Shown: positions 55,800 to 64,000, counted from the first letter of the stretch. The stretch is 64,000 bases of DNA from Lysinibacillus sphaericus (GCF_002982115.1 NZ_CP019980.1:876001-940000); one strand, 5' to 3'. The notes: generated by a model not told the origin, from the letters alone. Numbers and translations are program-made.

Positions 55800-55978
55800 T
55801 TGATAGTGATGATGATTTTTATTTTCTTCATCACTATAATCAAAAAGGCTTTAAGCTTGAATATTTATTAAATCTTGATTACGATACAAAGCTATTTATG
55901 ACAGCAAGTTTGGACAAGGAGTTAGAAGAAAGAAACAAACATATGCAAGCTGGAGCGATGAAGACAGTCTCGTTCTAG
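55796..55978 (+). CDS. -1 frame extension of the tail assembly chaperone (GT form)
   Basis: In the -1 frame the ribosome reads CTA ATT GAT... for 60 codons to TAG at 55976-55978. The added part is LIDSDDDFYFLHHYNQKGF, a helical middle and an ERNKHMQAGAMKTVSF end, a well-formed acidic-helical domain. The frame has a stop at 55781 and no start or ribosome site at the junction, so it can only be reached by frameshifting. The full product is about 190 residues. GT-type products help load the tail tube on the tape measure. Confidence 0.85.
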   Translation, partial: LIDSDDDFYFLHHYNQKGFKLEYLLNLDYDTKLFMTASLDKELEERNKHMQAGAMKTVSF

Positions 55979-56008
55979 CTTTTTTCTTTTGCTAAAGGCG
56001 GTGAGAAT

Positions 56009-58132
56009 ATGGGCAGAAGGGTTATTTCAGCAATCTTATCATTACAAGACCGTGATTTTTCTAGTAATTTAAGGCGTGCTAGTGAGAGAGCTGATGACTT
56101 TGGGCGAGGTGTCACAAGAGTCGGCAATCAAATCCAACGCTTTGGACAAGGAGCAACTAGAGTTTTTAAAGGAGTCGCAATGGGAGCTGGTGCCATAGGT
56201 GCAGCAGGAGTTGCGGCATTAGGAGCAGGCGTTGGAAAATCTATCTTGGATATGAACAGCGCGTTAAACACTTTACAAGCCCAAACTGGTGCAACTGCCT
56301 CTGAAATGGAACAGTACGGAAGTGCTGCAAAAGAAGTATTTAGTAAAGGGTACGGTGAAAACATCGATGAAGTTACAGGTGCATTAGCGCGTGTAAAACA
56401 AAACATGAAGAATATCGATAATGGAGAATTAAGTAAAGTTACTTCTAATGCGATGTTTTTAGCTAAAACGTTTGATGGTGACGTGAACGAAGTCACACGT
56501 GGCACGAATAACATGATGGAGGCTTTCGGTATCTCTGCAGATAAAGCATTTGATTTATTTACTGCAGGTGGTCAAAGAGGGTTAAATTTTTCAGATGAAA
56601 TGTTTGATAATGTTGCAGAGTATTCGTCCTTATTTGGCACAATGGGGTATAGCGCAGAAGAATACTTCGGCATCTTGGAAAGAGGCGCAAAAGCAGGCGT
56701 TTACAACTTAGATTACGTTAATGATGTTATGAAAGAGTTCCAAATTCGTGTTAAAGACGGCTCAAAAGGCACAAGCGATGCTATGGGCGATTTATCACAA
56801 GGAACGCAGAAAGTATGGAAAGATTTTTTAGATGGTAAAGGAACCGTATCAGATGTAGCAAGTAAAGTAGTTGGCGAATTAAAAGGAATGGATGACCAAG
56901 TAGCAGCCAATCAAATAGGTGTAGGTTTATTTGGTACTAAGTGGGAAGACCTCGAAGCAGGAGCCATGTACGCAATGCTAGGTTCAAAGGAAGCTATGAA
57001 GGATTTTGAAGGAGCAACGGATTCTGCATCTGCCAAAGTGGAAGGGAGTCTTAAAAATAGGTTAATTTCATCATGGCGAGAGCTACAGGTCGGTATAGCC
57101 GATGTTGTAAACGGTGCAGGTGCACAAGAATTTTTACAAGGAGTTGCTCAAAAAGCTGATGAATTAGTACCGAAAATTCAAGGTATTGTGGAAAAGGCAT
57201 TTGAGTTTGGAAATACAGTAAGAGAGAACTGGGGACCAATTAAAGAAACGCTCATTGGAGTGAGCACAGCAGCTGGTGTACTAGCGGTTGGAATGGGCAC
57301 TTTAAAAGTGATTACTACTGTTACCACGATGGTGCAAGGCTTTAAAACAGCTATGGGACTGGCCACTGCAGGACAATGGGCAATGAACACGGCCATGCTT
57401 GCTAGTCCACTTACTTGGGTAGTAATCGGAATTGCAGCAGTAATTGCTGCAGGTGTTTTACTATATCGAAATTGGGACGTTGTAAAACAAAAAGCAAGTG
57501 AATTGTGGCAAAGATTACTCGATAATCCAATGCTAGCACTTGTAGCTGGTCCAATCGGAGCACTCATTGCTGCAGGAATCACGCTATATCAAAATTGGGA
57601 CAAGGTTCGCGCTGGTTGGGATACAACGTGGAACACTATTAAAAGCGCGGCTGGAAGTGGTGTTAATTTTGTTATCGATAAGCTCAATGGGCTTATTAAG
57701 GTAATTAATAAAATCCCTGGTGTAAACATCCCCATTGTCCCTAAAGTCAGTTGGGGAGATGTAAAAACGGGTGTGGACAATATTAATAAAACCTCAGCAG
57801 GTGGTAAAGTACCGCAGTATGATGTTGGTTCTAACCGGATTGAAAAGGATCACCTAGCACAAATCCATAAAGATGAAATGATTATTCCAGCTAGACAAGC
57901 AGAACGTGTGCGTGCTGCAGGTGGTAACATCGATAACATTGATAAAATGATTCAACCGTCACCTGTTGCTGTAGCAACGCCTACAACTACAGGAAGTACC
58001 CCACAGCCCGCAACTGCAAATAACGGCAATGTACAGGTTATTATTCAAAACTTAAATGCTAAAGGTGTTACACCTATGGAAGTCGCGAATGAACTTGTGC
58101 CATTACTAAAATTAAGATTGGCCAATTTATAA
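56009..58132 (+). CDS. tail tape measure protein
   Basis: A 707-residue protein. The N-terminal helical part carries Gly/Ala-rich stretches (GAGAIGAAGVAALGAGVGKS); the TP901-type tape measure core is at about 75-300 (NTLQAQTGATASEMEQYG, FDLFTAGGQRGLNFSDEMFD, ANQIGVGLFGTKWEDL); hydrophobic helices lie near 410-540 and a C-terminal region with RQAERVRAAGG. It sets tail length, which by its size would be fairly short, and is probably ejected with DNA. GGCGGTGAG precedes its ATG. Confidence 0.94.
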   Translation: MGRRVISAILSLQDRDFSSNLRRASERADDFGRGVTRVGNQIQRFGQGATRVFKGVAMGAGAIGAAGVAALGAGVGKSILDMNSALNTLQAQTGATASEMEQYGSAAKEVFSKGYGENIDEVTGALARVKQNMKNIDNGELSKVTSNAMFLAKTFDGDVNEVTRGTNNMMEAFGISADKAFDLFTAGGQRGLNFSDEMFDNVAEYSSLFGTMGYSAEEYFGILERGAKAGVYNLDYVNDVMKEFQIRVKDGSKGTSDAMGDLSQGTQKVWKDFLDGKGTVSDVASKVVGELKGMDDQVAANQIGVGLFGTKWEDLEAGAMYAMLGSKEAMKDFEGATDSASAKVEGSLKNRLISSWRELQVGIADVVNGAGAQEFLQGVAQKADELVPKIQGIVEKAFEFGNTVRENWGPIKETLIGVSTAAGVLAVGMGTLKVITTVTTMVQGFKTAMGLATAGQWAMNTAMLASPLTWVVIGIAAVIAAGVLLYRNWDVVKQKASELWQRLLDNPMLALVAGPIGALIAAGITLYQNWDKVRAGWDTTWNTIKSAAGSGVNFVIDKLNGLIKVINKIPGVNIPIVPKVSWGDVKTGVDNINKTSAGGKVPQYDVGSNRIEKDHLAQIHKDEMIIPARQAERVRAAGGNIDNIDKMIQPSPVAVATPTTTGSTPQPATANNGNVQVIIQNLNAKGVTPMEVANELVPLLKLRLANL

Positions 58133-58145
58133 GGAGGTTGAATAG

Positions 58146-58568
58146 ATGGACATTTTTCTAAGCACAATGGACCGTAAGCAGATTATTCAACTTCCTATAG
58201 TTCCATCTGAGTTTAAAATACCTAGTCCTGTGAATAATGAAGTTTTCACTACGATTAATCAAGGTGACATTAAATTACTTGGTCGTAGAGGCTTGAAATC
58301 TCTTACGATTGATTCTTTTTTTCCTTCAAAGGTGTATCCATTTTCACGAAACAATAAATATTTTGGGTGGGAGTATTACGAGATCATTGAGGGCTGGATA
58401 GATAAACGAATGCCAATTCGACTGATTATGTCCAACACACCTATTAATATGCTAATGACAATCGAAAATTTTGAGGCTGGACTTCAAGACGGTTCGGGGG
58501 ATGTTTATTATTCATTGGCTCTATCAGAATTTAAAGAGATTATTTTAGAAACAAAGAAGGTGAAATGA
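58146..58568 (+). CDS. XkdP-like tail protein without LysM domain
   Basis: A 140-residue protein with LPIVPSEFKIPSPVNNEVFTTINQGDIKLLGRRGLKSLTI split over residues 17-56, KYFGWEYYEIIEGWIDKRMPIRLI after it. This is the N-terminal domain of XkdP-type baseplate hub proteins. PBSX XkdP has an added LysM domain, which is absent here. AGGAGG lies before the ATG. Confidence 0.82.
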   Translation: MDIFLSTMDRKQIIQLPIVPSEFKIPSPVNNEVFTTINQGDIKLLGRRGLKSLTIDSFFPSKVYPFSRNNKYFGWEYYEIIEGWIDKRMPIRLIMSNTPINMLMTIENFEAGLQDGSGDVYYSLALSEFKEIILETKKVK

Positions 58569-59545
58569 TGGCTCATGAACTATGGCTAATTAAAGGTGAT
58601 ACCATGACAAACATTACGCCTATGCTGGGTACACTGACATGGCGTAGTAACATGGATGAATTAGGAGACGAAATTAATTTTAGTATCGCTTTTACTGATA
58701 CAAATTACTTCCCTGTGAATCCATGTGATATTGGTGATATGGTAGTCCTAAGCAACAATGGCAAGGAAATAACGCGAGCAATTATTGTGGACGAACTGAA
58801 AAACGGTATTGCGCCAATTGCATACATTGCCTTTGATTATGCCTTTTACTTAAATAAATCTACAGCTGTATATCAGTTTAATAAATTATCTGCAGACGCT
58901 TGTATCAAGAAAATAGCTAAAGATTTTAATATCCAAATAGGTAACATCGTATCTATTCCAAAAGCCATTACGAAAATATTCAATGATAAAAAAGTAAGCG
59001 AAATTATCAAAGAAATTCTAACGACAGCAGAACAATCATTAGGCGTAAAATATCTCATGGAAATGCGCCAAGGTAAACTATACATTGAAAAACAAAGTGA
59101 TGTAGTAGTAACCGGCACATTCCAATTATTCGAAGGTGGTCCACAATACGATATTCATTCAGCACTTATGAATCCTTCTAAAAGGCGTAGCATTACAGAA
59201 ATGGCTAATACAATCCAGGTTGTAGGAAATAATGACAAAGTAGTTTTAACTAAGTCTGATAATAAAATGGCTGAGAAGTATGGCCGTATTACTAAAGTCG
59301 TGAAGCTAGATCAGAATGAGAAGAAAAGCGCTAAACAAGTAGCTGAGAATGAATTAAAACAGTTATCGAAAGTGACGGAAGAAAATAGTGTTGATTTGAT
59401 GGGCCACGATGATTTTAGGGCTGGTCGACTGTTTGCACTAGAAGAACCGACCACGGGCATTAAAGGTACTTTCTTAATTAAAGACGTGTTGCACACGATT
59501 AGTAAAGGTATTCATACCATGAAGCCTACATTAGAGGTGAAATAA
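58565..59545 (+). CDS. XkdQ-like baseplate hub protein
   Basis: A 326-residue protein with LGTLTWRSNMDELGDEINFS, YIAFDYAFYLNKSTAVYQFN, KKIAKDFNIQIG and a final DDFRAGRLFALEEPTTGIKGTFLIKDVLHTI (in parts). These are marks of the XkdQ/YqbQ family, related to gpD-type hub proteins. Two ATGs (58565 and 58568) are possible starts; the first overlaps the previous stop. Confidence 0.9.
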   Translation: MMAHELWLIKGDTMTNITPMLGTLTWRSNMDELGDEINFSIAFTDTNYFPVNPCDIGDMVVLSNNGKEITRAIIVDELKNGIAPIAYIAFDYAFYLNKSTAVYQFNKLSADACIKKIAKDFNIQIGNIVSIPKAITKIFNDKKVSEIIKEILTTAEQSLGVKYLMEMRQGKLYIEKQSDVVVTGTFQLFEGGPQYDIHSALMNPSKRRSITEMANTIQVVGNNDKVVLTKSDNKMAEKYGRITKVVKLDQNEKKSAKQVAENELKQLSKVTEENSVDLMGHDDFRAGRLFALEEPTTGIKGTFLIKDVLHTISKGIHTMKPTLEVK

Positions 59546-59546
59546 A

Positions 59547-59906
59547 ATGGATGCAGTAACAGAGCTTGCAATTATGTTGAGAAATAATGAAAATCCTAAG
59601 CAAGTTTCAATGTCTACAGGTATTGTCATTTCGCCACCGCCTAATGCTCAAATACGGTTAAATGAAACCGTCATTCTTAGTAATAGTCAATTAGTTTTTG
59701 CTGCTCATGTCCTTGAAGATTATGAACGTGAAATTGAGCTAGAGGGTGATATTCGATTTACAGATAGTCAATTTCAATCATTTGAAGCGAAAGAAGTGAA
59801 ATCTAAAACAAAAGACACGCTTAAAGAAGGTGACGAGGTAATATTGTTACCAACTGCAGATGAACAGCTTTATTTTGTTGTAGGTAAGGCGGTGAGGTTC
59901 GAATAA
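59547..59906 (+). CDS. XkdR-like protein (DUF2577)
   Basis: A 119-residue protein with TGIVISPPPNAQIRLNETVIL and VILLPTADEQLYFVVGKAVR, which are DUF2577 marks. It is an OB-fold baseplate component in the PBSX-type tail. The one-base overlap of its stop with the next ATG suggests coupling. Confidence 0.87.
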   Translation: MDAVTELAIMLRNNENPKQVSMSTGIVISPPPNAQIRLNETVILSNSQLVFAAHVLEDYEREIELEGDIRFTDSQFQSFEAKEVKSKTKDTLKEGDEVILLPTADEQLYFVVGKAVRFE

Positions 59907-60352
59907 TGTTACCTAAGATTGCTCAACTAGAATTTAATACGCAAGAAATTGAAACGGACTTACCTCCACTTGGTAAGTCTTTTTTGTATGACTTTGATAA
60001 AGGTGATTTTGTCTTTAAAAATGGAAAAATGATTGAGATTCATGGCTTGGAAACCTTAAAACAATGGATTTTAAAAGTGTTAAAGACTGAGCGCTTTCGC
60101 TTTAGGATTTATAAAGATATTCCTTATGGCGTGACATTAGAGGATTTAATAGGTTCTAGCCTACCACGTGCCTTTATTGAAGCAGAAATTAAACGAGAGG
60201 TTACAGCTTCATTGTTAGAACATACACACATTCAAGAGATTCAGGAATGGCAGTTTAGCCATGATGGAAAATGGATGCGGATAAAATTTAGAGTCGTCAC
60301 GGTAGAAGGTGCATTCGAAATTGACGAGCCAATAAAGAAGGTGGCAGCGTAG
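59906..60352 (+). CDS. XkdS-like baseplate wedge protein (DUF2634, gp25-like)
   Basis: A 148-residue protein with LGKSFLYDFDKGDFV, LKQWILKVLKTERFRFRIY and WMRIKFRVVTVEGAFEID, the DUF2634 pattern; the fold is gp25/GPW-like, a wedge component that links baseplate and sheath. Confidence 0.88.
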   Translation: MLPKIAQLEFNTQEIETDLPPLGKSFLYDFDKGDFVFKNGKMIEIHGLETLKQWILKVLKTERFRFRIYKDIPYGVTLEDLIGSSLPRAFIEAEIKREVTASLLEHTHIQEIQEWQFSHDGKWMRIKFRVVTVEGAFEIDEPIKKVAA

Positions 60353-61393
60353 ATGGAAGATGAAAAAATCATTCATGATCGAATGATGACCAATATTAGT
60401 AATGATTACGATAAGTCAAAAGGTAATTTTGTTTATGATGTGACAAAGCCAGTGGCCGTTGAATTTGCTGAACAACAAAAGAAGATTGCTGCAGTACAAG
60501 AAAAGTTAGATGTTGAAAAGTTAACCGAAGACGAGCTTACTCGGTTTGTTTATCAACGCACAGGAATTAGCCGTAAACCTGCTACCCAAGCAACAACAAC
60601 CGTCATTGTTTCTGGTACAGCTGGCACACTTGTTAAAGTTGGCGAGCTAGTTGGTACAGACACAATTTTATACACAGTCCTTGAAGAAGCTGTTCTAAAT
60701 GAAAGTGGGTTTGCTCATGTTCGAGTGCAATGTAATGAGTTTGGCCAAATAGGAAACGTGCCAGCGAACACCATTATAAATTTCCCTGCATCTATCAATG
60801 GCTTGGTGAATGTGTACAATCCTGATGCTGTTGTTGATGGTTACGATGAGGAAACAGATTATGATTTACGTCAACGTTATTATGATAAGCTACAGCGTCC
60901 AGGTAAAGCAGGAAACAAATATCAATATCGAGAATGGGCATTAGAAGTAACAGGTGTTGGGGATGCAAAAGTATTTCCGCGCTATAATGGTCCGTTGACA
61001 ATGAAAGTGGTCGTGATCGATGCGAACAAATTACCTGCAACAAGTGAATTAATTAAAGATGTAAAAAAACATATTGAAATAGAAATGCCATTTGGTGTTG
61101 AGGATTTGCTTGTTATATCTGCAGAAGCACTATTAATTAATCTGTCAGTAGCCTTAACATTAATGCCTGGTTACACAGAGGAAGTAGTCAAAACAAATAT
61201 TAAAAAGAACATTACAACGCATTTGAAAGAGATAGCTTTTAAAACATCATTTGTAAGCTATGCAAAGGTTGGGGCGCTCATTATTGATAGTGATGGTGTT
61301 TTAGATTATCAGAATCTATTAATCAATGGATCAACTGCTAATGTGGTTATTCCTGATGACGGGGTGCCAGTAATGGGAGGTATTAATGAATGA
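60353..61393 (+). CDS. baseplate J-like protein (XkdT)
   Basis: A 346-residue baseplate wedge protein of the gpJ/XkdT family: SKGNFVYDVTKPVAVEFAE, FVYQRTGISRKPATQA, FGQIGNVPANTI, ETDYDLRQRYYDKLQRPGKAGNKYQYREWAL (in parts). It starts directly after the previous stop; the end overlaps the next gene by 4 bp. Confidence 0.93.
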   Translation: MEDEKIIHDRMMTNISNDYDKSKGNFVYDVTKPVAVEFAEQQKKIAAVQEKLDVEKLTEDELTRFVYQRTGISRKPATQATTTVIVSGTAGTLVKVGELVGTDTILYTVLEEAVLNESGFAHVRVQCNEFGQIGNVPANTIINFPASINGLVNVYNPDAVVDGYDEETDYDLRQRYYDKLQRPGKAGNKYQYREWALEVTGVGDAKVFPRYNGPLTMKVVVIDANKLPATSELIKDVKKHIEIEMPFGVEDLLVISAEALLINLSVALTLMPGYTEEVVKTNIKKNITTHLKEIAFKTSFVSYAKVGALIIDSDGVLDYQNLLINGSTANVVIPDDGVPVMGGINE

Positions 61394-61737
61394 ATCACAT
61401 GACAGTGTATTTAAAAAATAAAGTTCTAACGGACAATTTACGAACAACGCCAGTCTTTGTAGCCTTGTTCAATGGAGACATTGAAGTAACTGCAGCAAGC
61501 TACTCACGACAACCAGGCGTATTTGCATCACCTGCAGATGGCCAAACATCCAACAGCGCTGATATTCTGTTTCCTATTGCTGCAGAGTCATGGGGAGATA
61601 TTACGCACATTGGGATTCTTGATGCTAAAACAGGTGGTAATTTGCTGTTTAAATCGCAGGCAGAGTTTACGAAAAACATCGATATATCTAGCCAGTACAA
61701 GATTCCTAAAAACTATTTAATTGTCCGATTGAGGTAG
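61390..61737 (+). CDS. phage tail-fibre-associated protein, 115 residues
   Basis: A small beta-rich protein. VFVALFNGDIEVTAASYSRQ, SNSADILFPIAAESWGDITH and IGILDAKTGGNLLF recall a family found with tail fibres in many siphophages and myophages. It lies inside the baseplate block between XkdT- and XkdU-like genes, an unusual place compared with PBSX. Function is uncertain. Confidence 0.65.
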   Translation: MNHMTVYLKNKVLTDNLRTTPVFVALFNGDIEVTAASYSRQPGVFASPADGQTSNSADILFPIAAESWGDITHIGILDAKTGGNLLFKSQAEFTKNIDISSQYKIPKNYLIVRLR

Positions 61738-61747
61738 GTGATAAACC

Positions 61748-62566
61748 ATGCATGCAATACCACAATCTGAGTGGGGTCAAGTGTCAGTCTTTACTTGGGG
61801 CGATCTAACACCGCACCAATGGGAGTGCTTTAGACTTGCCTTGATGATTACTGAAACAGAGTTACAGACGCAAGGTGTTTCAATCGCTTCAACAGGTGCA
61901 ACAAATGAGGTCATCACAGAGCAGGTTACGCAAGGTGTTAAGGTGGTCCAATCACCTATTATAATGCAGACAAGAGCTGAAATGATTACAAGTATTGTTG
62001 TTTCCACAAAAGATTATCTATCGGACATGATGAAGTATTTACCTTTGTATGAGCGTAAATCCAATACCTTTAGAACGGTACTTACAGCCGATGATCGGGA
62101 GCTTCGAAATACAGAACAACAGCTTGAAATTGTAAATAGAAACATTTTTATCGATACGGCCATTGAAGCCTTGCCTATTTATGAACGTGATCTTGGCATT
62201 AAACCAAATAACACACTACGCTATGACCAACGTAGGGAACAGATTTCTTCAAGAAATAGAGCAAGCTTTGACCAAACCACTAAAGAGACAATTAAAGCTG
62301 TAGCTTCTGCTTATAGTAATGGTGAAGTAGATATTAACCCAACAAATATACCTGGCGTATATGAAATCAAATTTGTTGGCACAAAGGGCATTCCTGATAA
62401 CTTAGAAGGCCTTATGCAAGCAATCGAAATCATTGTGCCAGCGCATTTAGAGTTTGGCTATGCATATACCTTCAACGTTTGGGAATTTGTCAGTAATAGA
62501 ACCTGGGGAAGTGTAACAAACATGACCTGGGATGAAATTAAGATATATGAAAATGAGGTGAGCTAA
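61748..62566 (+). CDS. XkdU/YmfQ-like baseplate protein with an N-terminal extension
   Basis: A 272-residue protein. The C-terminal 190 residues fit the DUF2313 family (YLSDMMKYLPLYERKSNTFRTVLTADDRELR in parts, then WEFVSNRTWGSVTNMTWDEIK). The first 75 residues (GQVSVFTWGDLTPHQWECFR, then TGATNEVITEQVTQGVKVV) are extra. The N-terminal TWGDLTPHQWE and C-terminal TWGSVTNMTWDE resemble each other and may be the same motif used twice. Confidence 0.8.
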   Translation: MHAIPQSEWGQVSVFTWGDLTPHQWECFRLALMITETELQTQGVSIASTGATNEVITEQVTQGVKVVQSPIIMQTRAEMITSIVVSTKDYLSDMMKYLPLYERKSNTFRTVLTADDRELRNTEQQLEIVNRNIFIDTAIEALPIYERDLGIKPNNTLRYDQRREQISSRNRASFDQTTKETIKAVASAYSNGEVDINPTNIPGVYEIKFVGTKGIPDNLEGLMQAIEIIVPAHLEFGYAYTFNVWEFVSNRTWGSVTNMTWDEIKIYENEVS

Positions 62567-62898
62567 TGGAACATACACCAAATTTAGGTTTAAAGAAGCC
62601 TGGACCTACAGATAGTATTTTAATATCAGAAATCAATGAAAATATGGATGTCTTGGATGCTGCAGTTAGTGAACTAAAGAAAGGGACAGCATCTATTCCC
62701 GATTTAGAAACAGTTGATAAAACATTGGCAGGGGCCATTAATGAGGTCAAGCAAGAATCAATCACAGTGAAACAAGAACTTGATACACATTTAGAAGAAA
62801 TAATGCCTCATAAATTTTTCGATAATGGTAAGTGGTATAGGTGGGGATTCCGAACCGTAGATGGAGAGCCAGAATTTATTTATGAGGAGGTCTTGTAG
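62566..62898 (+). CDS. tail fibre-like protein, 110 residues
   Basis: MEHTPNLGLKKPGPTDSILI and the following ISEINENMDVLDAAVSELKK are typical of N-terminal segments of XkdV-type tail fibre proteins of Bacillus phages. Here the gene is short and ends in a beta segment (GKWYRWGFRTVDGEPEFIYEEVL), so fibre and tip are split over several genes. One-base overlap with the previous stop. Confidence 0.75.
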   Translation: MEHTPNLGLKKPGPTDSILISEINENMDVLDAAVSELKKGTASIPDLETVDKTLAGAINEVKQESITVKQELDTHLEEIMPHKFFDNGKWYRWGFRTVDGEPEFIYEEVL

Positions 62899-63504
62899 AT
62901 GGACGTATTGAAAGTAGCTACAAAAACATTACAGTTAGCGATACAAACTGCTATCGAGGGTGTCCGTGGTGTTGTGGATGGAATTAACATAAAACAAAAT
63001 GAATTAGCGCAAAGTGTGGAAAACGTAAATGCCAAGGTTGGAAGAATGGACTCGCCATTCGAAGTAGGAAAATTGTTGCCATTTCAAATTGCACAATATG
63101 TACAAGGAATAGGTGACCTAAAATGGATTTCTGTTTATAAGGTAAGTGGTGCTGGACTGTTAGATCTTGCAATCTCGTATTCGAGTTTTGGTTCTGGTAT
63201 AAGTATAGTGGTGGACGGGGTTACATTAGTTAAAACACCAAACCTATTGCCTAGTGCACAAGGTGTATCACCAAGTGGTGAATATTTATCTCCATCTGGA
63301 ACTTCTATGGTAACACATATAAATAGTTCGACAACAGTAACTGTAGTAACAAATTCAGGTACTTACGCTCCTGATACTCCAAGCGGAACAGGTATGTTGT
63401 GGATTAACAGACCAATAAAATTTAAAAACTCATTGGAGATATTCGTTACTGGGGCAACAAGTCAACAAGTCGGCTACCGGATTCAGGGAGGTATATTTGT
63501 ATGA
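62899..63504 (+). CDS. putative tail fibre/tip protein, 201 residues
   Basis: It begins with a coiled-coil-like helix (KVATKTLQLAIQTAIEGVRG, then NELAQSVENVNAKVG) followed by a beta-rich, Ser/Thr/Gly-rich domain (SSFGSGISIVVDGVTLV, SPSGTSMVTHINSSTTVTVV). This helix-then-beta plan suits a receptor-binding fibre. No family recognised; likely host-range determinant by position. Confidence 0.65.
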   Translation: MDVLKVATKTLQLAIQTAIEGVRGVVDGINIKQNELAQSVENVNAKVGRMDSPFEVGKLLPFQIAQYVQGIGDLKWISVYKVSGAGLLDLAISYSSFGSGISIVVDGVTLVKTPNLLPSAQGVSPSGEYLSPSGTSMVTHINSSTTVTVVTNSGTYAPDTPSGTGMLWINRPIKFKNSLEIFVTGATSQQVGYRIQGGIFV

Positions 63505-63725
63505 GTAATATTTTACGTGAATACAATAAGGATGGGTATCATGTTATTGAATACACTAAAGACGGCGCAACGGCGTCAGCGATTGCTCATGTGTTAATAA
63601 ATGAAGTTGTACCAGAGCCAACACCAATCGAACCACAGCCAACAGTTGAAGAAATGCAGGCTCAAACATTATTAAACACTGAATACCTAGTATCTCGTAG
63701 TGAGCTAGGATTGGGAGGAAACTAA
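63501..63725 (+). CDS. small tail-region protein, 74 residues
   Basis: Overlaps the previous gene by 4 bp. NKDGYHVIEYTKDGATASAIAHVL, then a Pro/Glu-rich linker (VPEPTPIEPQPTVEEMQ) and a short helix. It is of the type found between fibre genes and XkdX-like genes in Bacillus prophages. Function unknown. Confidence 0.65.
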   Translation: MSNILREYNKDGYHVIEYTKDGATASAIAHVLINEVVPEPTPIEPQPTVEEMQAQTLLNTEYLVSRSELGLGGN

Positions 63726-63726
63726 A

Positions 63727-63888
63727 ATGACAGTATTTGAATTATGTAAGTTTTTAATTGAGCGTAAACGTTATGAGCAGGCTGCTATGCAGAATAAAGT
63801 GAATGTTTTTTACGCTAATAACCAATTGAAAGATGATGAATACACACAGCTATTAACCGAAATAGACGCACAGGAAACGCAAGCATAG
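63727..63888 (+). CDS. small tail-region protein, 53 residues (XkdX position)
   Basis: ATG at 63727 with GGGAGG upstream (63713-63718), ending at TAG 63886-63888. The sequence MTVFELCKFLIERKRYEQAA with the helical MQNKVNVFYANNQLKDDEYTQL part is charged and helical. It takes the place of XkdX in PBSX-type tails, but the sequence is not clearly that family. Confidence 0.65.
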   Translation: MTVFELCKFLIERKRYEQAAMQNKVNVFYANNQLKDDEYTQLLTEIDAQETQA

Positions 63889-63968
63889 GCTTAGCGTTAT
63901 TTTTATGAAACCTTTTCCAGTTTTATTCGTAAACTAGGTATATTAAATCGGAAATGGAGAGGTTATTT

Positions 63969-64000
63969 ATGAAAATAGTTTTGAATCACCAAATTCAATT
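63969..64000 (+). CDS. start of the next phage gene (3' truncated by the window)
   Basis: AATGGAGAGG lies before ATG 63969, and the frame MKIVLNHQIQ... runs out of the window. Only ten codons are seen, so no product can be named; holin or lysin genes would be expected near here. Confidence 0.6.
   Translation, partial: MKIVLNHQIQ

Larger units (their letters stand above)
30155..64000. mobile_element. temperate myophage-like prophage (left part)
   Basis: From the ssrA junction onward the genes run in standard prophage order: integrase, lysogeny switch, small early genes, replication, a defence cassette, packaging, HK97-type head, contractile tail and baseplate. Leftward genes are only the integrase, metallopeptidase and repressor. 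Tail genes follow the PBSX/XkdM-XkdU pattern. No broken phage gene was seen, so the visible part looks intact. Lysis genes and the right end are beyond the window. Confidence 0.95.

Noticed and set aside
57178..57582. 134-codon minus-strand frame inside the tape measure gene
   Set aside because: A shadow caused by the Ala/Gly/Thr-rich coding strand.

Overview
The window reads as a low-GC, spore-forming member of the Bacillales, most like Lysinibacillus or a close Planococcaceae/Bacillaceae relative. The evidence is the gene order trxB-nudix-rapZ-yvcK-whiA-crh, the cggR-gapA / pgk-tpiA-gpmI-eno glycolytic block, secG-est-rnr-smpB-ssrA, a CotF-like spore coat gene, strong AGGAGG ribosome binding sites, frequent TTG/GTG starts, and a tmRNA whose encoded tag (GKQQNLAFAA after the charged Ala) differs from that of B. 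subtilis. This assignment is inference from synteny and family recognition; no search was run.

Chromosomal part (1-30154). 1-5.9 kb holds the end of a YvcD-like protein, thioredoxin reductase and the conserved yvcI-rapZ-yvcK-whiA-crh run. clpP follows on the minus strand under a CtsR-type operator, then tRNA-Arg(CCG). 7.4-9.8 kb is a polar amino acid ABC importer (lipoprotein, permease, ATPase). Next come a CotF-like coat gene (minus), a LemA/TPM membrane pair, a secreted S9 peptidase, a glutaredoxin-like protein and a 40-residue gene of unknown role. 15.5-23 kb is lower glycolysis: CggR with its operator and gapA, closed by a terminator, then pgk-tpiA-gpmI-eno. secG, a carboxylesterase, rnr and smpB follow, then an ECF sigma factor with its membrane anti-sigma factor, and ssrA (tmRNA). 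Five copies of a short dispersed repeat and one 21-bp tandem repeat array sit between these genes.

Prophage (30155 to beyond the window end). A temperate phage has integrated at the 3' end of ssrA. Its integrase lies next to the junction; the right end is not in the window. The early region has an ImmA/IrrE peptidase and a CI-like repressor facing two Cro-like regulators across an operator array. Many very small overlapping genes follow. The replication module is DUF2800 nuclease-like, DUF2815, family A DNA polymerase, a primase-helicase of the VapE type, VRR-NUC nuclease and an SNF2 helicase. A 290-bp gap between the primase-helicase and the nuclease is packed with two iteron families and looks like the phage origin. 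A sigma-like late regulator closes the module.

Between the replication and packaging modules lies a two-gene cassette with its own terminators, which I read as a Kiwa-type anti-phage system (KwaB/DUF4868 followed by a KwaA-like membrane protein). Packaging, head and contractile tail genes follow: HNH, TerS, TerL, portal, protease, HK97 capsid, connectors, sheath, tube, a chaperone with a clear -1 frameshift site, tape measure, and XkdP/Q/R/S/T/U-like baseplate genes. The layout is that of a PBSX-like myophage tail on an HK97-type head. The window ends in the tail fibre region, before any lysis genes are seen.
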